From UBA4416 sp044238845 (GTDB lineage Bacteria > Bacteroidota > Bacteroidia > B-17B0 > Aurantibacillaceae): a stretch of 64,000 nt of DNA. Shown piece after piece: positions 7,878 to 15,801 of this stretch (position 1 is its first letter; every line of letters starts with the position of its first letter). Below the pieces are notes generated by a model, which saw only the letters and a program-made list of their open reading frames with translations, was not told the DNA's origin and did no database searches. The stretch covers positions 22,812 to 86,811 of the forward strand of contig JBIICN010000013.1 of assembly GCA_044238845.1 (NCBI GenBank), in the 5' to 3' direction. The position numbers and the translations under genes are program-made.

Positions 7878-8711
7878 CTATCCTTCGTTAAATTCTGATT
7901 CTTCTTCTGTAAAAGTCATGGTACGATCTTCATCGCTAATTTTTGTTAGGCCGTTGCGTTGTAAAATTTCGCGAGCTAAGTTTAAATAGTTAACTGATCC
8001 TTTTCCAATAGCATCATGCATAATGATGGTTTTACCATGACTTGGTGCTTCTGCTAATTTTGTATTACGCTGCACAATCGTATTAAATACCATGTTTTGG
8101 AAATGCATTTTCACTTCTTCAACCACTTGGTTCGCTAGTTTTAAGCGTGGATCATACATCGTTAATAAAACACCTTCAATATCTAATTCGGTATTAATGT
8201 GAGCTTGAATTAACTTAATTGTTTGTAATAATTTACCCATTCCTTCCAAGGCAAAGTATTCGCATTGAACAGGAATAATAACGCTATCAGCAGCTGCTAA
8301 TGAATTAATTACTGTTAAGCCTAATGATGGACAACAGTCGATGATAATGAAATCATAATCATTTTTAATTTTTTCCAAAGCCGCTTTCATCATGTAATCT
8401 CTATTAGGAAGATTCACGATTTCTAGCTCAATTGCTACTAAATCAGTATTAGTAGGTAATAAATATAAGTTTGGAGTATCTGTTTCTAGGATAACTTCTT
8501 TTGGATGTTTGTTGTCGATAATACACTCATACAAACCTGATTTTACATTTTTCGGTTCAATTCCAACTCCAGATGTAGCATTGGCTTGAGGATCAGCATC
8601 TACTAATAAGGTTTTATATTCTAAAACCGCTAAAGATGCCGCTAAATTAATTGCTGATGTGGTTTTTCCAACTCCACCTTTTTGATTTGCTATTGCTATG
8701 ATTTTTCCCAT
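7878..8711 (-). CDS. parA: Chromosome partitioning ATPase ParA/Soj
   Basis: 277-residue deviant-Walker ATPase that drives movement of ParB-bound origins. KGGVGKTT at residues 11-18 is the deviant Walker A with both lysines, DADPQANAT follows at about 39-47, and IIIDCCPSLG is the Walker B region (about 121-130). It has the usual chromosomal Soj length and no N-terminal DNA-binding extension of plasmid ParA. It is followed immediately by parB. A metallo-hydrolase gene ends 4 bp before the parA start and probably shares the transcript. Confidence 0.95.
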   Translation of the reverse strand: MGKIIAIANQKGGVGKTTSAINLAASLAVLEYKTLLVDADPQANATSGVGIEPKNVKSGLYECIIDNKHPKEVILETDTPNLYLLPTNTDLVAIELEIVNLPNRDYMMKAALEKIKNDYDFIIIDCCPSLGLTVINSLAAADSVIIPVQCEYFALEGMGKLLQTIKLIQAHINTELDIEGVLLTMYDPRLKLANQVVEEVKMHFQNMVFNTIVQRNTKLAEAPSHGKTIIMHDAIGKGSVNYLNLAREILQRNGLTKISDEDRTMTFTEEESEFNEG

Positions 8712-8715
8712 GTTC

Positions 8716-9399
8716 TTATTTGCTAATCGTTTCTCCTATTTGTAAAAGAGTTAATTGTTTTCCTTGAGTACTAAATTTATGTTTCGCTTCTTCTTGATCA
8801 ATTTTAATAAATCCAAATGTGTCATAATGCATACCAATTACATCTCCGCAATTGATGAAATCTTTGCAACAAATAATAGCGTTATCTACACCCATCGTAA
8901 AATTATCGCCAATAGGCAGAAATGCAAAATCAATTTTACGATAGTTGCCAATCAACTTCATGTCATACGTTAATGCCGTGTCTCCAGCATAGTAAAAGTT
9001 TTTATCAGTACTTTCAATTACAAATCCCATGGGGTTTCCACCATATGTGCCATCTGGCATGCTACTGCTATGCTCTGCTTTCACACATTTGATGGAACCA
9101 AAATCAAATGCTTTTTTGCCACCAGTATTCATTGGATGAATGTTTTCAACTCCTTTGCTTTTAAGCCACACATAAATTTCCCAATTACAAACTACAAGCG
9201 CATTTGTACGTTTTGCAATCGAAACAGCGTCGGCAATGTGATCTTCGTGTCCGTGAGAAATTAGTATATAATCAGCTTCTACTGTTGTTGCGTCAATGTT
9301 TTTGGCTAACTCGTTAGGCGTAATAAATGGGTCAAACAATAAATGTTTGCTATTAATTTCTACCCCAAAACAAGAATGACCGTAATATGTTATATTCAT
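8716..9399 (-). CDS. Metal-dependent hydrolase of the UPF0173 (YtkL-like) family
   Basis: Metallo-beta-lactamase fold protein, 227 residues from the ATG at 9399. An in-frame ATG at 9435 would add 12 residues, but MNITYYGHSCFGVEI matches the family start and gives the usual length. The metal-binding motif SHGHEDH (about residues 60-66) is intact, with further ligands in AEHSSSM, YAGDTAL and IGMHYDTFG. Substrate is unknown; members are annotated as general metal-dependent hydrolases. It is the first gene of the leftward parAB-dapB-lepB group, 4 bp before parA. Confidence 0.9.
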   Translation of the reverse strand: MNITYYGHSCFGVEINSKHLLFDPFITPNELAKNIDATTVEADYILISHGHEDHIADAVSIAKRTNALVVCNWEIYVWLKSKGVENIHPMNTGGKKAFDFGSIKCVKAEHSSSMPDGTYGGNPMGFVIESTDKNFYYAGDTALTYDMKLIGNYRKIDFAFLPIGDNFTMGVDNAIICCKDFINCGDVIGMHYDTFGFIKIDQEEAKHKFSTQGKQLTLLQIGETISK

Positions 9400-9519
9400 T
9401 AATATAAATTCAAAAAAATAGTACTTATTGTACACGTAAATTTAAACTATTTAGGCGTTTTATCTGTTTTTAGTTTTTAACAGTAAAATTCATAACTTCG
9501 CCAAAATGTTAATAATATA

Positions 9520-10047
9520 ATGCATTCAATTACAATCATATCGGCAACTAACAGAGTTGATAGTAACACTGAAAAAGTAGCAAATAATTATAAATCTGTT
9601 TTAAAAAGTAAAGGTGTTGATGTTGAGCTATTTAGCTTAAAAGATTTGCCTGAATCGGTTTTACATACAGATTTATATGGGAAACGTTCAGAAGATTTTC
9701 AAAAGATTATAGATACATACGTTGATAAACAAACTAAATTTATTTTTATTGCGCCTGAATATAATGGGAGTTTTGCAGGTATTTTAAAGGTGTTTTTAGA
9801 TGCTATTCCTCCACGCATTTGGACAGAAAACAAAGCTTGTTTAGTGGGTGTTTCAACTGGTAGAGCAGGTAATTTACGTGGAATGGAACATTTGACTAAT
9901 ATTTTGAATTATTTAAAAATCAATGTGTATCATAATAAATTACCTATTAGTAGAGTGGATACGTTGCTAGATACTCAAGGAAATTTAACGGATGCTGATA
10001 CGCTTAAAGTTATTGATATTCAATTAGAAGGTTTTTTGAAGTTTTAG
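9520..10047 (+). CDS. NAD(P)H-dependent FMN reductase family protein
   Basis: 175-residue flavodoxin-like cytoplasmic enzyme that reduces FMN or small quinone/azo substrates with NAD(P)H. The phosphate-binding segment ISATNRVDSNTEKVA (8-22) and the flavin-binding FIAPEYNGSFAGILKVFLDAIP (split over about 75-96) are characteristic of the NADPH-dependent FMN reductase family. It has its own upstream region, divergent from the UPF0173 gene, with a TAACTTCG element at 9493-9500 that is close to the TAnnTTTG -7 consensus. Substrate specificity cannot be read from sequence. Confidence 0.88.
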   Translation: MHSITIISATNRVDSNTEKVANNYKSVLKSKGVDVELFSLKDLPESVLHTDLYGKRSEDFQKIIDTYVDKQTKFIFIAPEYNGSFAGILKVFLDAIPPRIWTENKACLVGVSTGRAGNLRGMEHLTNILNYLKINVYHNKLPISRVDTLLDTQGNLTDADTLKVIDIQLEGFLKF

Positions 10048-10068
10048 TTATTTTCTTTTATTTCTAAA

Positions 10069-10114
10069 TGCTACAATTTGTAGCAAAAGCTTATTCTTAA
10101 ATTATTTAATCTTG
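10069..10114 (+). promoter_or_regulatory. Palindromic operator and -7 box upstream of the ORF6N gene
   Basis: TGCTACAATTTGTAGCA (10069-10085) is a perfect 8-bp-arm palindrome around one central base, followed 21 bp later by TAATCTTG (10107-10114), one mismatch from the Bacteroidota -7 box TAnnTTTG. The -33 position would fall at the edge of the palindrome, so a bound repressor would block the promoter. The same pair of elements with almost the same spacing lies upstream of the transposase at 63055-63099. Confidence 0.55.
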
Positions 10115-10140
10115 CAAAATATTTTGTAGAAAGAATAATT

Positions 10141-10686
10141 ATGAGCGAAAAAGAAAATGGATTAACGATTCCAGATGAATTAGTGATGTCCCGATAGTTA
10201 TCGGGAAAGATTTATCTTATTCGAAATCAAAAGGTAATGCTAGACAGCGATTTGGCGGAACTGTATCAGGTTGAAACTAAAGTGCTAAACCAGCAGGTGA
10301 AAAGAAATATAAAACGTTTTCCTGAAGATTTCATGTTTCAATTGACTGAACAAGAGTTTCATAACTTGAAGTCACAAATTGTGACTTCAAGTTGGGGCGG
10401 AAAAAGAAAATTACCGTATGTGTTTACAGAACAAGGTGTAGCGATGTTATCAGGAATTTTAAATAGCGACCGTGCTATAGCTGTTAATATACAAATCATG
10501 AGAATTTTTACTAGAATTCGTCAAATGTTAGCAGATAATACAGATTTACGTTTGGATATTGAAAAAATAAAAAATAAACTCGATAATCACTATAAGAATA
10601 TGGAGATTGTTTTTAGGTATTTAGATGAGTTGTTAGAGAAAAAAGAAAACCCTATCGAGAGAAATAAAATTGGGTATAAAATTTAG
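10141..10686 (+). pseudogene. ORF6N domain protein, interrupted by an 18-bp palindrome with an in-frame stop
   Basis: From the ATG at 10141 the frame reads MSEKENGLTIPDELVMS, then a TAG at 10195-10197 inside the palindrome at 10189-10206, and then continues in the same frame as KIYLIRNQKVMLDSDLAELY, which is the normal ORF6N start. Because the insert is 18 bp it keeps the frame and adds only one stop. The remainder (ETKVLNQQVKRN, RFPEDFMFQLT, a region repeating SQIVTS, YVFTEQGVAMLSGIL, C-terminal coiled coil) is intact. Reinitiation at the ATG at 10237 would give a 149-residue protein lacking the first strand of the domain. ORF6N proteins resemble phage/mobile-element DNA-binding regulators. 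It may be a dead gene or one made as a shortened form. Confidence 0.8.
10189..10206. repeat. 18-bp palindrome, copy 1 (TCCCGATAGTTATCGGGA)
   Basis: Near-perfect inverted repeat inserted in the ORF6N reading frame. A second copy, with C for T at the tenth base, lies at 59888-59905 in an intergenic repeat cluster, where the palindrome is perfect. Confidence 0.8.
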
Positions 10687-10688
10687 GT

Positions 10689-11156
10689 TTATTTTTTACT
10701 TAATTCATAACCTTCATCAATTAATAAATTCTTGCTTTTACTTGCCGCTACAGCTAATTCGTCGCAACGGTTATTTTCTTTATTAGAAGCATGACCTTTT
10801 ACCCACACAAATTTAATGTTGTGCTTTTTTTGAATTTCCAAAAAGCGTTTCCATAAATCGGGATTAGCTTTGTCTTTAAATCCTTTCTTTACCCAGCCAT
10901 AAACCCAGCCCAAATTAATCGAATCAACAACATATTTTGAGTCGGAATAAACTACCACATTGGAGTTTTCTTTTTTTAACGTTTCAAGTGCTACAATAAT
11001 GGCAATCAATTCCATCCGATTATTAGTCGTTAACTTAAATCCGTAGGCCAATTCTTTGCGTTGTTCTTTATATTTCATAACAATGCCAAGTCCACCTGGA
11101 CCAGGATTTCCGCTACAGGCACCGTCAGTGTATATTTCAATTACGTCGTTAATCAT
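10689..11156 (-). CDS. rnhA: Ribonuclease HI
   Basis: 155-residue cytoplasmic nuclease that degrades the RNA strand of RNA-DNA hybrids, removing primers and R-loops. The four catalytic carboxylates are visible: Asp11 in YTDGACSGNPGPGG, Glu49 in NNRMEL, Asp72 in YSDSKYVV and Asp132 in NRCDELA, with the helper His122 in KGHASN. The basic handle WVYGWVKKGFKDKANPDLW is present, as in E. coli RNase HI. Its length matches the E. coli enzyme. It converges with the ORF6N gene (2 bp between the stops) and is divergent from the M42 peptidase gene. Confidence 0.96.
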   Translation of the reverse strand: MINDVIEIYTDGACSGNPGPGGLGIVMKYKEQRKELAYGFKLTTNNRMELIAIIVALETLKKENSNVVVYSDSKYVVDSINLGWVYGWVKKGFKDKANPDLWKRFLEIQKKHNIKFVWVKGHASNKENNRCDELAVAASKSKNLLIDEGYELSKK

Positions 11157-11287
11157 TAGTTTTCAAATATAGGTTTATTCAAATTAAAAATGATATTTCT
11201 CATCTATCTTTTACCTAAAATAGTTCAAAAAAAAGCTTCAAAAATCGCCAATTTTTAATATATTTAAAACCTATATAAATTCAAGAT

Positions 11288-12394
11288 ATGGCAAAGAAAA
11301 CAGCTAAAAAAGAGAAGAGTATTTTTAATCAAAATTCTTTAACATTTTTAAAAGACTATTTAAATAATCCTTCACCAACAGGTTTTGAAAGTGCAGGACA
11401 AAAAATGTGGTTAAATTATATTAAGCCATATATAGATGAACATTACGTAGATAATTATGGAACTGTAGTTGGTATTGTAAATCCAGAAGCACCCTATAAA
11501 GTAATTATTGAAGCTCATGCTGATGAAATTTCTTGGTTTGTACATTATATTACAAAAGATGGATTTATTTATTTACGACGTAATGGAGGAAGCGATCATC
11601 AAATTGCGCCCTCAAAACGCGTTAATATTTTTACGGATAAAGGAATTGTAAAAGGAGTTTTTGGATGGCCAGCTATTCATGTTCGAGATGCTGCAAAAGA
11701 AGAAACACCTACGTTAAAAAATATTTTCCTAGACTTAGGTTGCAAAAGCGATAAAGAAGTAGAAGAACTTGGAGTGCATGTTGGTTGCGTAGTAACTTAT
11801 GACGATGAATTTATGGTATTAAATGATCGTTACTTTGTAGGTAGAGCATTAGATAATAGAGTAGGCGGTTTTATGATTGCCGAAGTGGCTCGTTTACTAA
11901 AAGAAAGTAAAACTAAATTGCCATTTGGACTATATATTGTAAATGCCGTTCAAGAAGAAGTTGGTTTAAATGGGGCCACAATGATTGCTCATAAAATAAA
12001 ACCAAATGCAGCTATTGTAACAGATGTTTGTCATGATACACAAACACCTATGATGAATAAAATTGTGAGTGGCGACTTAGCTTGTGGTAAAGGACCAGTA
12101 TTGTCATATGGCCCTGCGGTTCATAATAATTTATTGAAAATAATTATAGATGCAGCTACAAAAAATAAAATTGATTTTCAACGTCAAGCAGCGAGCAGAG
12201 TGACTGGCACAGATACAGACGCTATTGCGTTTAGTAATGATGGTGTGCCATCTGCATTAATTTCATTGCCTTTACGTTACATGCATACAACTGTTGAAAG
12301 CGTTCATAAAGATGATGTAGAGAATGTGATTAAATTAATTCTTGCTTCCTTAAAAAACATTAAAAACAATCACGATTTCAGATATTTGAAATAA
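11288..12394 (+). CDS. M42 family metallopeptidase (glutamyl aminopeptidase/endoglucanase-like)
   Basis: 368-residue cytoplasmic aminopeptidase of the dinuclear M42 family, which forms large tetrahedral assemblies and trims peptides. Metal ligands appear as His77 (EAHADE), Asp189 (ALDNRVGG), Glu223/Glu224 (VQEEVG), Asp246 (TDVCHD) and His333 (RYMHTT). TGTDTDA at 306-312 and the PSPTGFE start at 28-34 are family marks. The lysine-rich first dozen residues (AKKTAKKEK) are an unusual extension. It is a single gene with an AT-rich upstream region and no obvious operon partner. Confidence 0.93.
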   Translation: MAKKTAKKEKSIFNQNSLTFLKDYLNNPSPTGFESAGQKMWLNYIKPYIDEHYVDNYGTVVGIVNPEAPYKVIIEAHADEISWFVHYITKDGFIYLRRNGGSDHQIAPSKRVNIFTDKGIVKGVFGWPAIHVRDAAKEETPTLKNIFLDLGCKSDKEVEELGVHVGCVVTYDDEFMVLNDRYFVGRALDNRVGGFMIAEVARLLKESKTKLPFGLYIVNAVQEEVGLNGATMIAHKIKPNAAIVTDVCHDTQTPMMNKIVSGDLACGKGPVLSYGPAVHNNLLKIIIDAATKNKIDFQRQAASRVTGTDTDAIAFSNDGVPSALISLPLRYMHTTVESVHKDDVENVIKLILASLKNIKNNHDFRYLK

Positions 12395-12474
12395 TTAATG
12401 AGATAGAAAGTTTTTGAATTAAAGATTAATTAAATTCTATAATTCTCGAATTCATAACTCACTAACTGAATAAA

Positions 12475-14010
12475 ATGGCTATAATAGATTCTATATTAAA
12501 AGGTGCGGTTAAATTAGGAAACAGAATTCCTAAGCGTACTAATTATTATGTGCAACAAACAAAGGTTTTAAAAAAACTGATGACAAAAGCTGAACATACG
12601 GCTTTTGGAGAGCATTTTCATTTTACAAAATTATTACAACAAAAAAATCCAATCGAAGGTTTTCAATCTACTGTAAAAATGTATGATTACAGTAGTATTT
12701 ATAAAGAGTGGTGGTTTAGAGCTCACAAAGGCGAGCCATATGTGTGTTGGCCAAATCATATTAAATACTTCGCTTTAAGTTCTGGTACTTCCGAAGCAGC
12801 TAGTAAATATATTCCTGTAACTAAAGAAATGTTGAAAGCCTTTAAAAGAGGAAGTGTAAGGCAATTGGTTGCTCAAGCAAATTATGATTTTCCTAAAGAG
12901 CATTTTACAAAAGGAATGTTAATGATAGGTGGTAGTACCTTGTTAGATTTTAATGGAAGCCATTATTCGGGTGATTTAAGTGGAATTACAGCGGCAAATA
13001 TCCCTGTGTGGTTTCAACATTTTTATAAACCAGGTAAAACAATTTCTAAATATAGAGATTGGGAAACTAAATTAGCAGAGATTGTAAAAAATGCGAAAGA
13101 TTGGGATATAGGCGTTATTGTTGGTGTGCCAGCTTGGGTACAGATTTTGATGGAACGAGTAATTGAACATTATAAAGTAGACACAATACACGATATTTGG
13201 CCAAATTTAAGAGCTTATGTTCATGCAGGTGTTTCTATTGAACCATACAGAAAAAGTATTGCAAAATTAACGGCATTCCCACTAATTTTTTCGGATACGT
13301 ATTTAGCGTCTGAAGGATTAATTGCTTATCAAGAAAGACCCAATCCGTCTCAAGGGATGCGAATGCTTTTGGATAATGGTATTTTTTATGAATTTGTTCC
13401 ATTTAATGAAGATAATTTTGATTCGGATGGTAATATGAAACTTGGCGCTAAAGCTTTAACTATTAAAGACGTTGAATTAGGAAAAGATTACGCTTTATTA
13501 CTAACATCTTGCTCTGGCGCATGGCGCTATTTAATTGGAGATACTGTTCGATTTACTGATTTAGAGCATGCTGAAATTGTTATTACTGGGCGTACAAAAC
13601 ATTATTTAAGCTTGTGTGGCGAACATTTGTCTGTTGAGAATATGAGTCGTGCCATTAAATTAACGGCAGATGATTTAAAAATAGAGTTAAATGAATTTGC
13701 AGTAGCTGGCATTCCTCATGGTACCTTGTTTGCTCATCAATGGTATGTTGGTTCAAATAAAAAAGTATCAGAAGATGATATAAAAGAACGGTTAGATTTT
13801 CATTTAAAAGAAATTAATGATGATTATCGAACCGAAAGAATTGCAGCTTTAAAAGATGTTTATGTGAAAGTTCTTCCCGACGAAGCGTTTATTGATTTTA
13901 TGGCAACAAAAGGCAAATTAGGTTCAGCGCATAAATTTCCAAGAGTATTAAAAGGTAAACTATTAGAGGAATGGCAAACGTTTATTGCTAATTATAAAAA
14001 TACATTTTGA
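12475..14010 (+). CDS. GH3 auxin-responsive promoter family protein (acyl-adenylate-forming)
   Basis: 511-residue member of the GH3 family within the ANL-type adenylating enzymes. In plants GH3 proteins join amino acids to plant hormones. Bacterial members are common in Bacteroidota but their substrates are not known. The ATP-binding motif SSGTSEAASKYIP is at 102-114, and later motifs include FSDTYLASEG, a YEFVP segment, GDTVRFTD and GRTKHYLSLCGEHLS. The domain is full length. Its stop codon overlaps a TTG start of the LysE gene, beginning a tight five-gene run (GH3, LysE, DUF493, epimerase, LTA-synthase-like). Adenylation chemistry is expected from the family; the acyl acceptor is unknown. 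Confidence 0.9.
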   Translation: MAIIDSILKGAVKLGNRIPKRTNYYVQQTKVLKKLMTKAEHTAFGEHFHFTKLLQQKNPIEGFQSTVKMYDYSSIYKEWWFRAHKGEPYVCWPNHIKYFALSSGTSEAASKYIPVTKEMLKAFKRGSVRQLVAQANYDFPKEHFTKGMLMIGGSTLLDFNGSHYSGDLSGITAANIPVWFQHFYKPGKTISKYRDWETKLAEIVKNAKDWDIGVIVGVPAWVQILMERVIEHYKVDTIHDIWPNLRAYVHAGVSIEPYRKSIAKLTAFPLIFSDTYLASEGLIAYQERPNPSQGMRMLLDNGIFYEFVPFNEDNFDSDGNMKLGAKALTIKDVELGKDYALLLTSCSGAWRYLIGDTVRFTDLEHAEIVITGRTKHYLSLCGEHLSVENMSRAIKLTADDLKIELNEFAVAGIPHGTLFAHQWYVGSNKKVSEDDIKERLDFHLKEINDDYRTERIAALKDVYVKVLPDEAFIDFMATKGKLGSAHKFPRVLKGKLLEEWQTFIANYKNTF

Positions 14011-14648
14011 TTTTAAGTTTAATATATCAAGCTATAGTAATTATTCTGCTTCTTACGTTTTCGTTTGGACCAGCATTTTTTGCATTGATCAATACTGGAA
14101 TTAAATTTGGTTATCGTACTGGTTCTTTTTTGGCAATTGGTGTTGTGATGAGTGATTTCTTTTTATGTTTATTGGTTTGTGTGTTGGTGCATTTTGGAAT
14201 GGCTAATTTATTGCACTCCGAAAAAGCTCAAACTTTTTTTGCAATTATTGGTGGCATTATTTTAATAGTTTTTGGGGCTTTCTTTTTTAAGAAAATACCT
14301 GTAAAAACAGATGACGTTATTGATATTGAAAATCAATTACCTAGTCCTAGATTAATGTTTTTTAAAGGATTCTTTTTAAATTTATTTAATCCCACAGTTT
14401 GGTTGCTTTGGCTTGCAAATGTAACAGCAATTAGTAAAACTTTAGATTACTCTATGCTAAAAATGATTGTTTTTTTTAGTATTGTTTTAGGAGCTGTGTT
14501 ATTTGTTGAGTTATTTAAAGTGAAGTTAGCCGGTAAAATAAAAAACTATTTAACAAATAAAATTATGATGATTGTTAACTATATTACTGGAACAGCTTTA
14601 ATTGCTTTTGGATTATTACTTATATACAATCACTATTTTAATAAATAA
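14007..14648 (+). CDS. LysE/RhtB family transporter
   Basis: 213-residue inner-membrane protein with about six hydrophobic spans, typical of LysE-type amino-acid or metabolite exporters. The N-terminal FGPAFFALINTGIKFGYRTG matches the conserved G-P-N/A...G...G pattern of the family, and the GFFLNLFNPTVWLLWL segment (about 120-135) is the second conserved block. Translation appears to start at TTG 14007, overlapping the TGA of the GH3 gene, which implies coupling. The next gene starts on its last stop base. Substrate unknown; pairing with a GH3 enzyme could mean export of a conjugate, which is speculation. Confidence 0.88.
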   Translation: MILSLIYQAIVIILLLTFSFGPAFFALINTGIKFGYRTGSFLAIGVVMSDFFLCLLVCVLVHFGMANLLHSEKAQTFFAIIGGIILIVFGAFFFKKIPVKTDDVIDIENQLPSPRLMFFKGFFLNLFNPTVWLLWLANVTAISKTLDYSMLKMIVFFSIVLGAVLFVELFKVKLAGKIKNYLTNKIMMIVNYITGTALIAFGLLLIYNHYFNK

Positions 14649-14923
14649 TGGCAGCAGATACATTTAGCGAGTTAAGAAAAAAATTGGAAGAAAGTATTAC
14701 TTCTTTTCCATATGTATATATGTTTAAATTTATTATCAAAGCCGATAATAAAGCTATGGCTTTAGTCGAGGTTATTTTTGATAATGATGCAGAGATTATT
14801 CAAAAACAATCATCTAAAGGTAATTTTATAAGTATTACCGTGAAACAAGTGGTTATGAATGTAGATGAAATTATTTCTATTTACGAAAAGGCCGCGAAAA
14901 TAGAAGGGGTAATGTCTTTGTAA
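14648..14923 (+). CDS. DUF493 family protein (YbeD-like)
   Basis: 91-residue protein of the DUF493/YbeD family, which has an ACT-like ferredoxin fold: FPYVYMFKFIIKADNKA, then a helix, a KGNFISITVKQVVMN strand pair and an end helix. E. coli YbeD lies beside lipoate synthesis genes, and a regulatory ligand-binding role has been proposed but not shown. Start and stop overlap the neighbours by one base each (ATG within TAATG on both sides), so it is a coupled part of the 12.5-17.7 kb operon. Confidence 0.85.
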   Translation: MAADTFSELRKKLEESITSFPYVYMFKFIIKADNKAMALVEVIFDNDAEIIQKQSSKGNFISITVKQVVMNVDEIISIYEKAAKIEGVMSL

Positions 14924-15798
14924 TGCCAATATTTCAATTACAAAATAATCTATTGTCTATTGTTGTTAATTCGTTTGGTGCCGAATTATGTTCAGTTATT
15001 TCAAATGAAACAAATATAGAATACATTTGGCAAGCCAATGAAACAATATGGGCAAGGCATGCTCCTAATTTATTTCCTATCGTAGGTAAATTAAAAGATG
15101 GAAACTATACCTTTCAATCCAAATCTTATCAATTGCCTCAACATGGTTTTGCTAGAGATCATGAATTTATTTGCATAGAAGAATCTAATGATTTTTTATT
15201 ATTTGAATTTACAGCAAATGAATCTACTCTTGAGAAATATCCTTTTCATTTTAGTTTGCAAATTGGGTATAAGTTAATTGGTAATAAATTAGAAGTGAGT
15301 TATTCTGTATTTAATCCAGATAGCAAAGAATTGTACTTTTCAATTGGTGCACATCCAGCCTTTAACTGTCCTTTGCAAAAAAATGAGTCTTTTAATGATT
15401 ACGAATTAGTGTTTCCTAGTAAAAAAAAATTAGTTGTTAATTTGTTAAATGATGGTTTAATTTCTGATCAAACCAAAGAAGTTGAGTTAATAGATTCAAA
15501 GCTTCCTGTTTCAAAAGAATTATTTAATTATGATGCATTGGTTTGCATGAATACACAAATTGAGGAAGTAAGTTTGATTTCTAAAAAAACAAAACATGGT
15601 GTTTCACTAGTTTCAAAAGAATGGCCATACTATGGTATTTGGTCTAAAAAAGGAACAGATCAATTTATCTGTTTAGAACCTTGGTATGGTATTGCTGATA
15701 GTGTGAACACAGATAGTGATTTTGAAACTAAAACAGGAATTATAAAAATTGAATCAGAGCAATATTTTAAATGCTTTTTTGATATCTTGTTTTTTTAA
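14923..15798 (+). CDS. Aldose 1-epimerase family protein (LacX-like)
   Basis: 291-residue galactose-mutarotase-fold enzyme. Family features are the early IVVNSFGAELCSVIS, WARHAPNLFPIVGKLKDG (about 42-59), PQHGFARDHEF with the catalytic His and Arg, the second catalytic His in SIGAHPAFNCPL (about 140-151), and a C-terminal WYGIADS with the acidic base region LEPWYG. Such enzymes interconvert alpha and beta anomers of sugars or sugar phosphates. The exact sugar is not predictable. It overlaps the DUF493 stop by one base and is 3 bp before the next gene. Confidence 0.88.
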   Translation: MPIFQLQNNLLSIVVNSFGAELCSVISNETNIEYIWQANETIWARHAPNLFPIVGKLKDGNYTFQSKSYQLPQHGFARDHEFICIEESNDFLLFEFTANESTLEKYPFHFSLQIGYKLIGNKLEVSYSVFNPDSKELYFSIGAHPAFNCPLQKNESFNDYELVFPSKKKLVVNLLNDGLISDQTKEVELIDSKLPVSKELFNYDALVCMNTQIEEVSLISKKTKHGVSLVSKEWPYYGIWSKKGTDQFICLEPWYGIADSVNTDSDFETKTGIIKIESEQYFKCFFDILFF

Positions 15799-15801
15799 AT
15801 C

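Noticed and set aside
6978..9399. Replication origin beside parAB
   Set aside because: No cluster of DnaA-box-like sequences, no dnaA, rnpA or gid genes, and no obvious skew change could be seen by eye.
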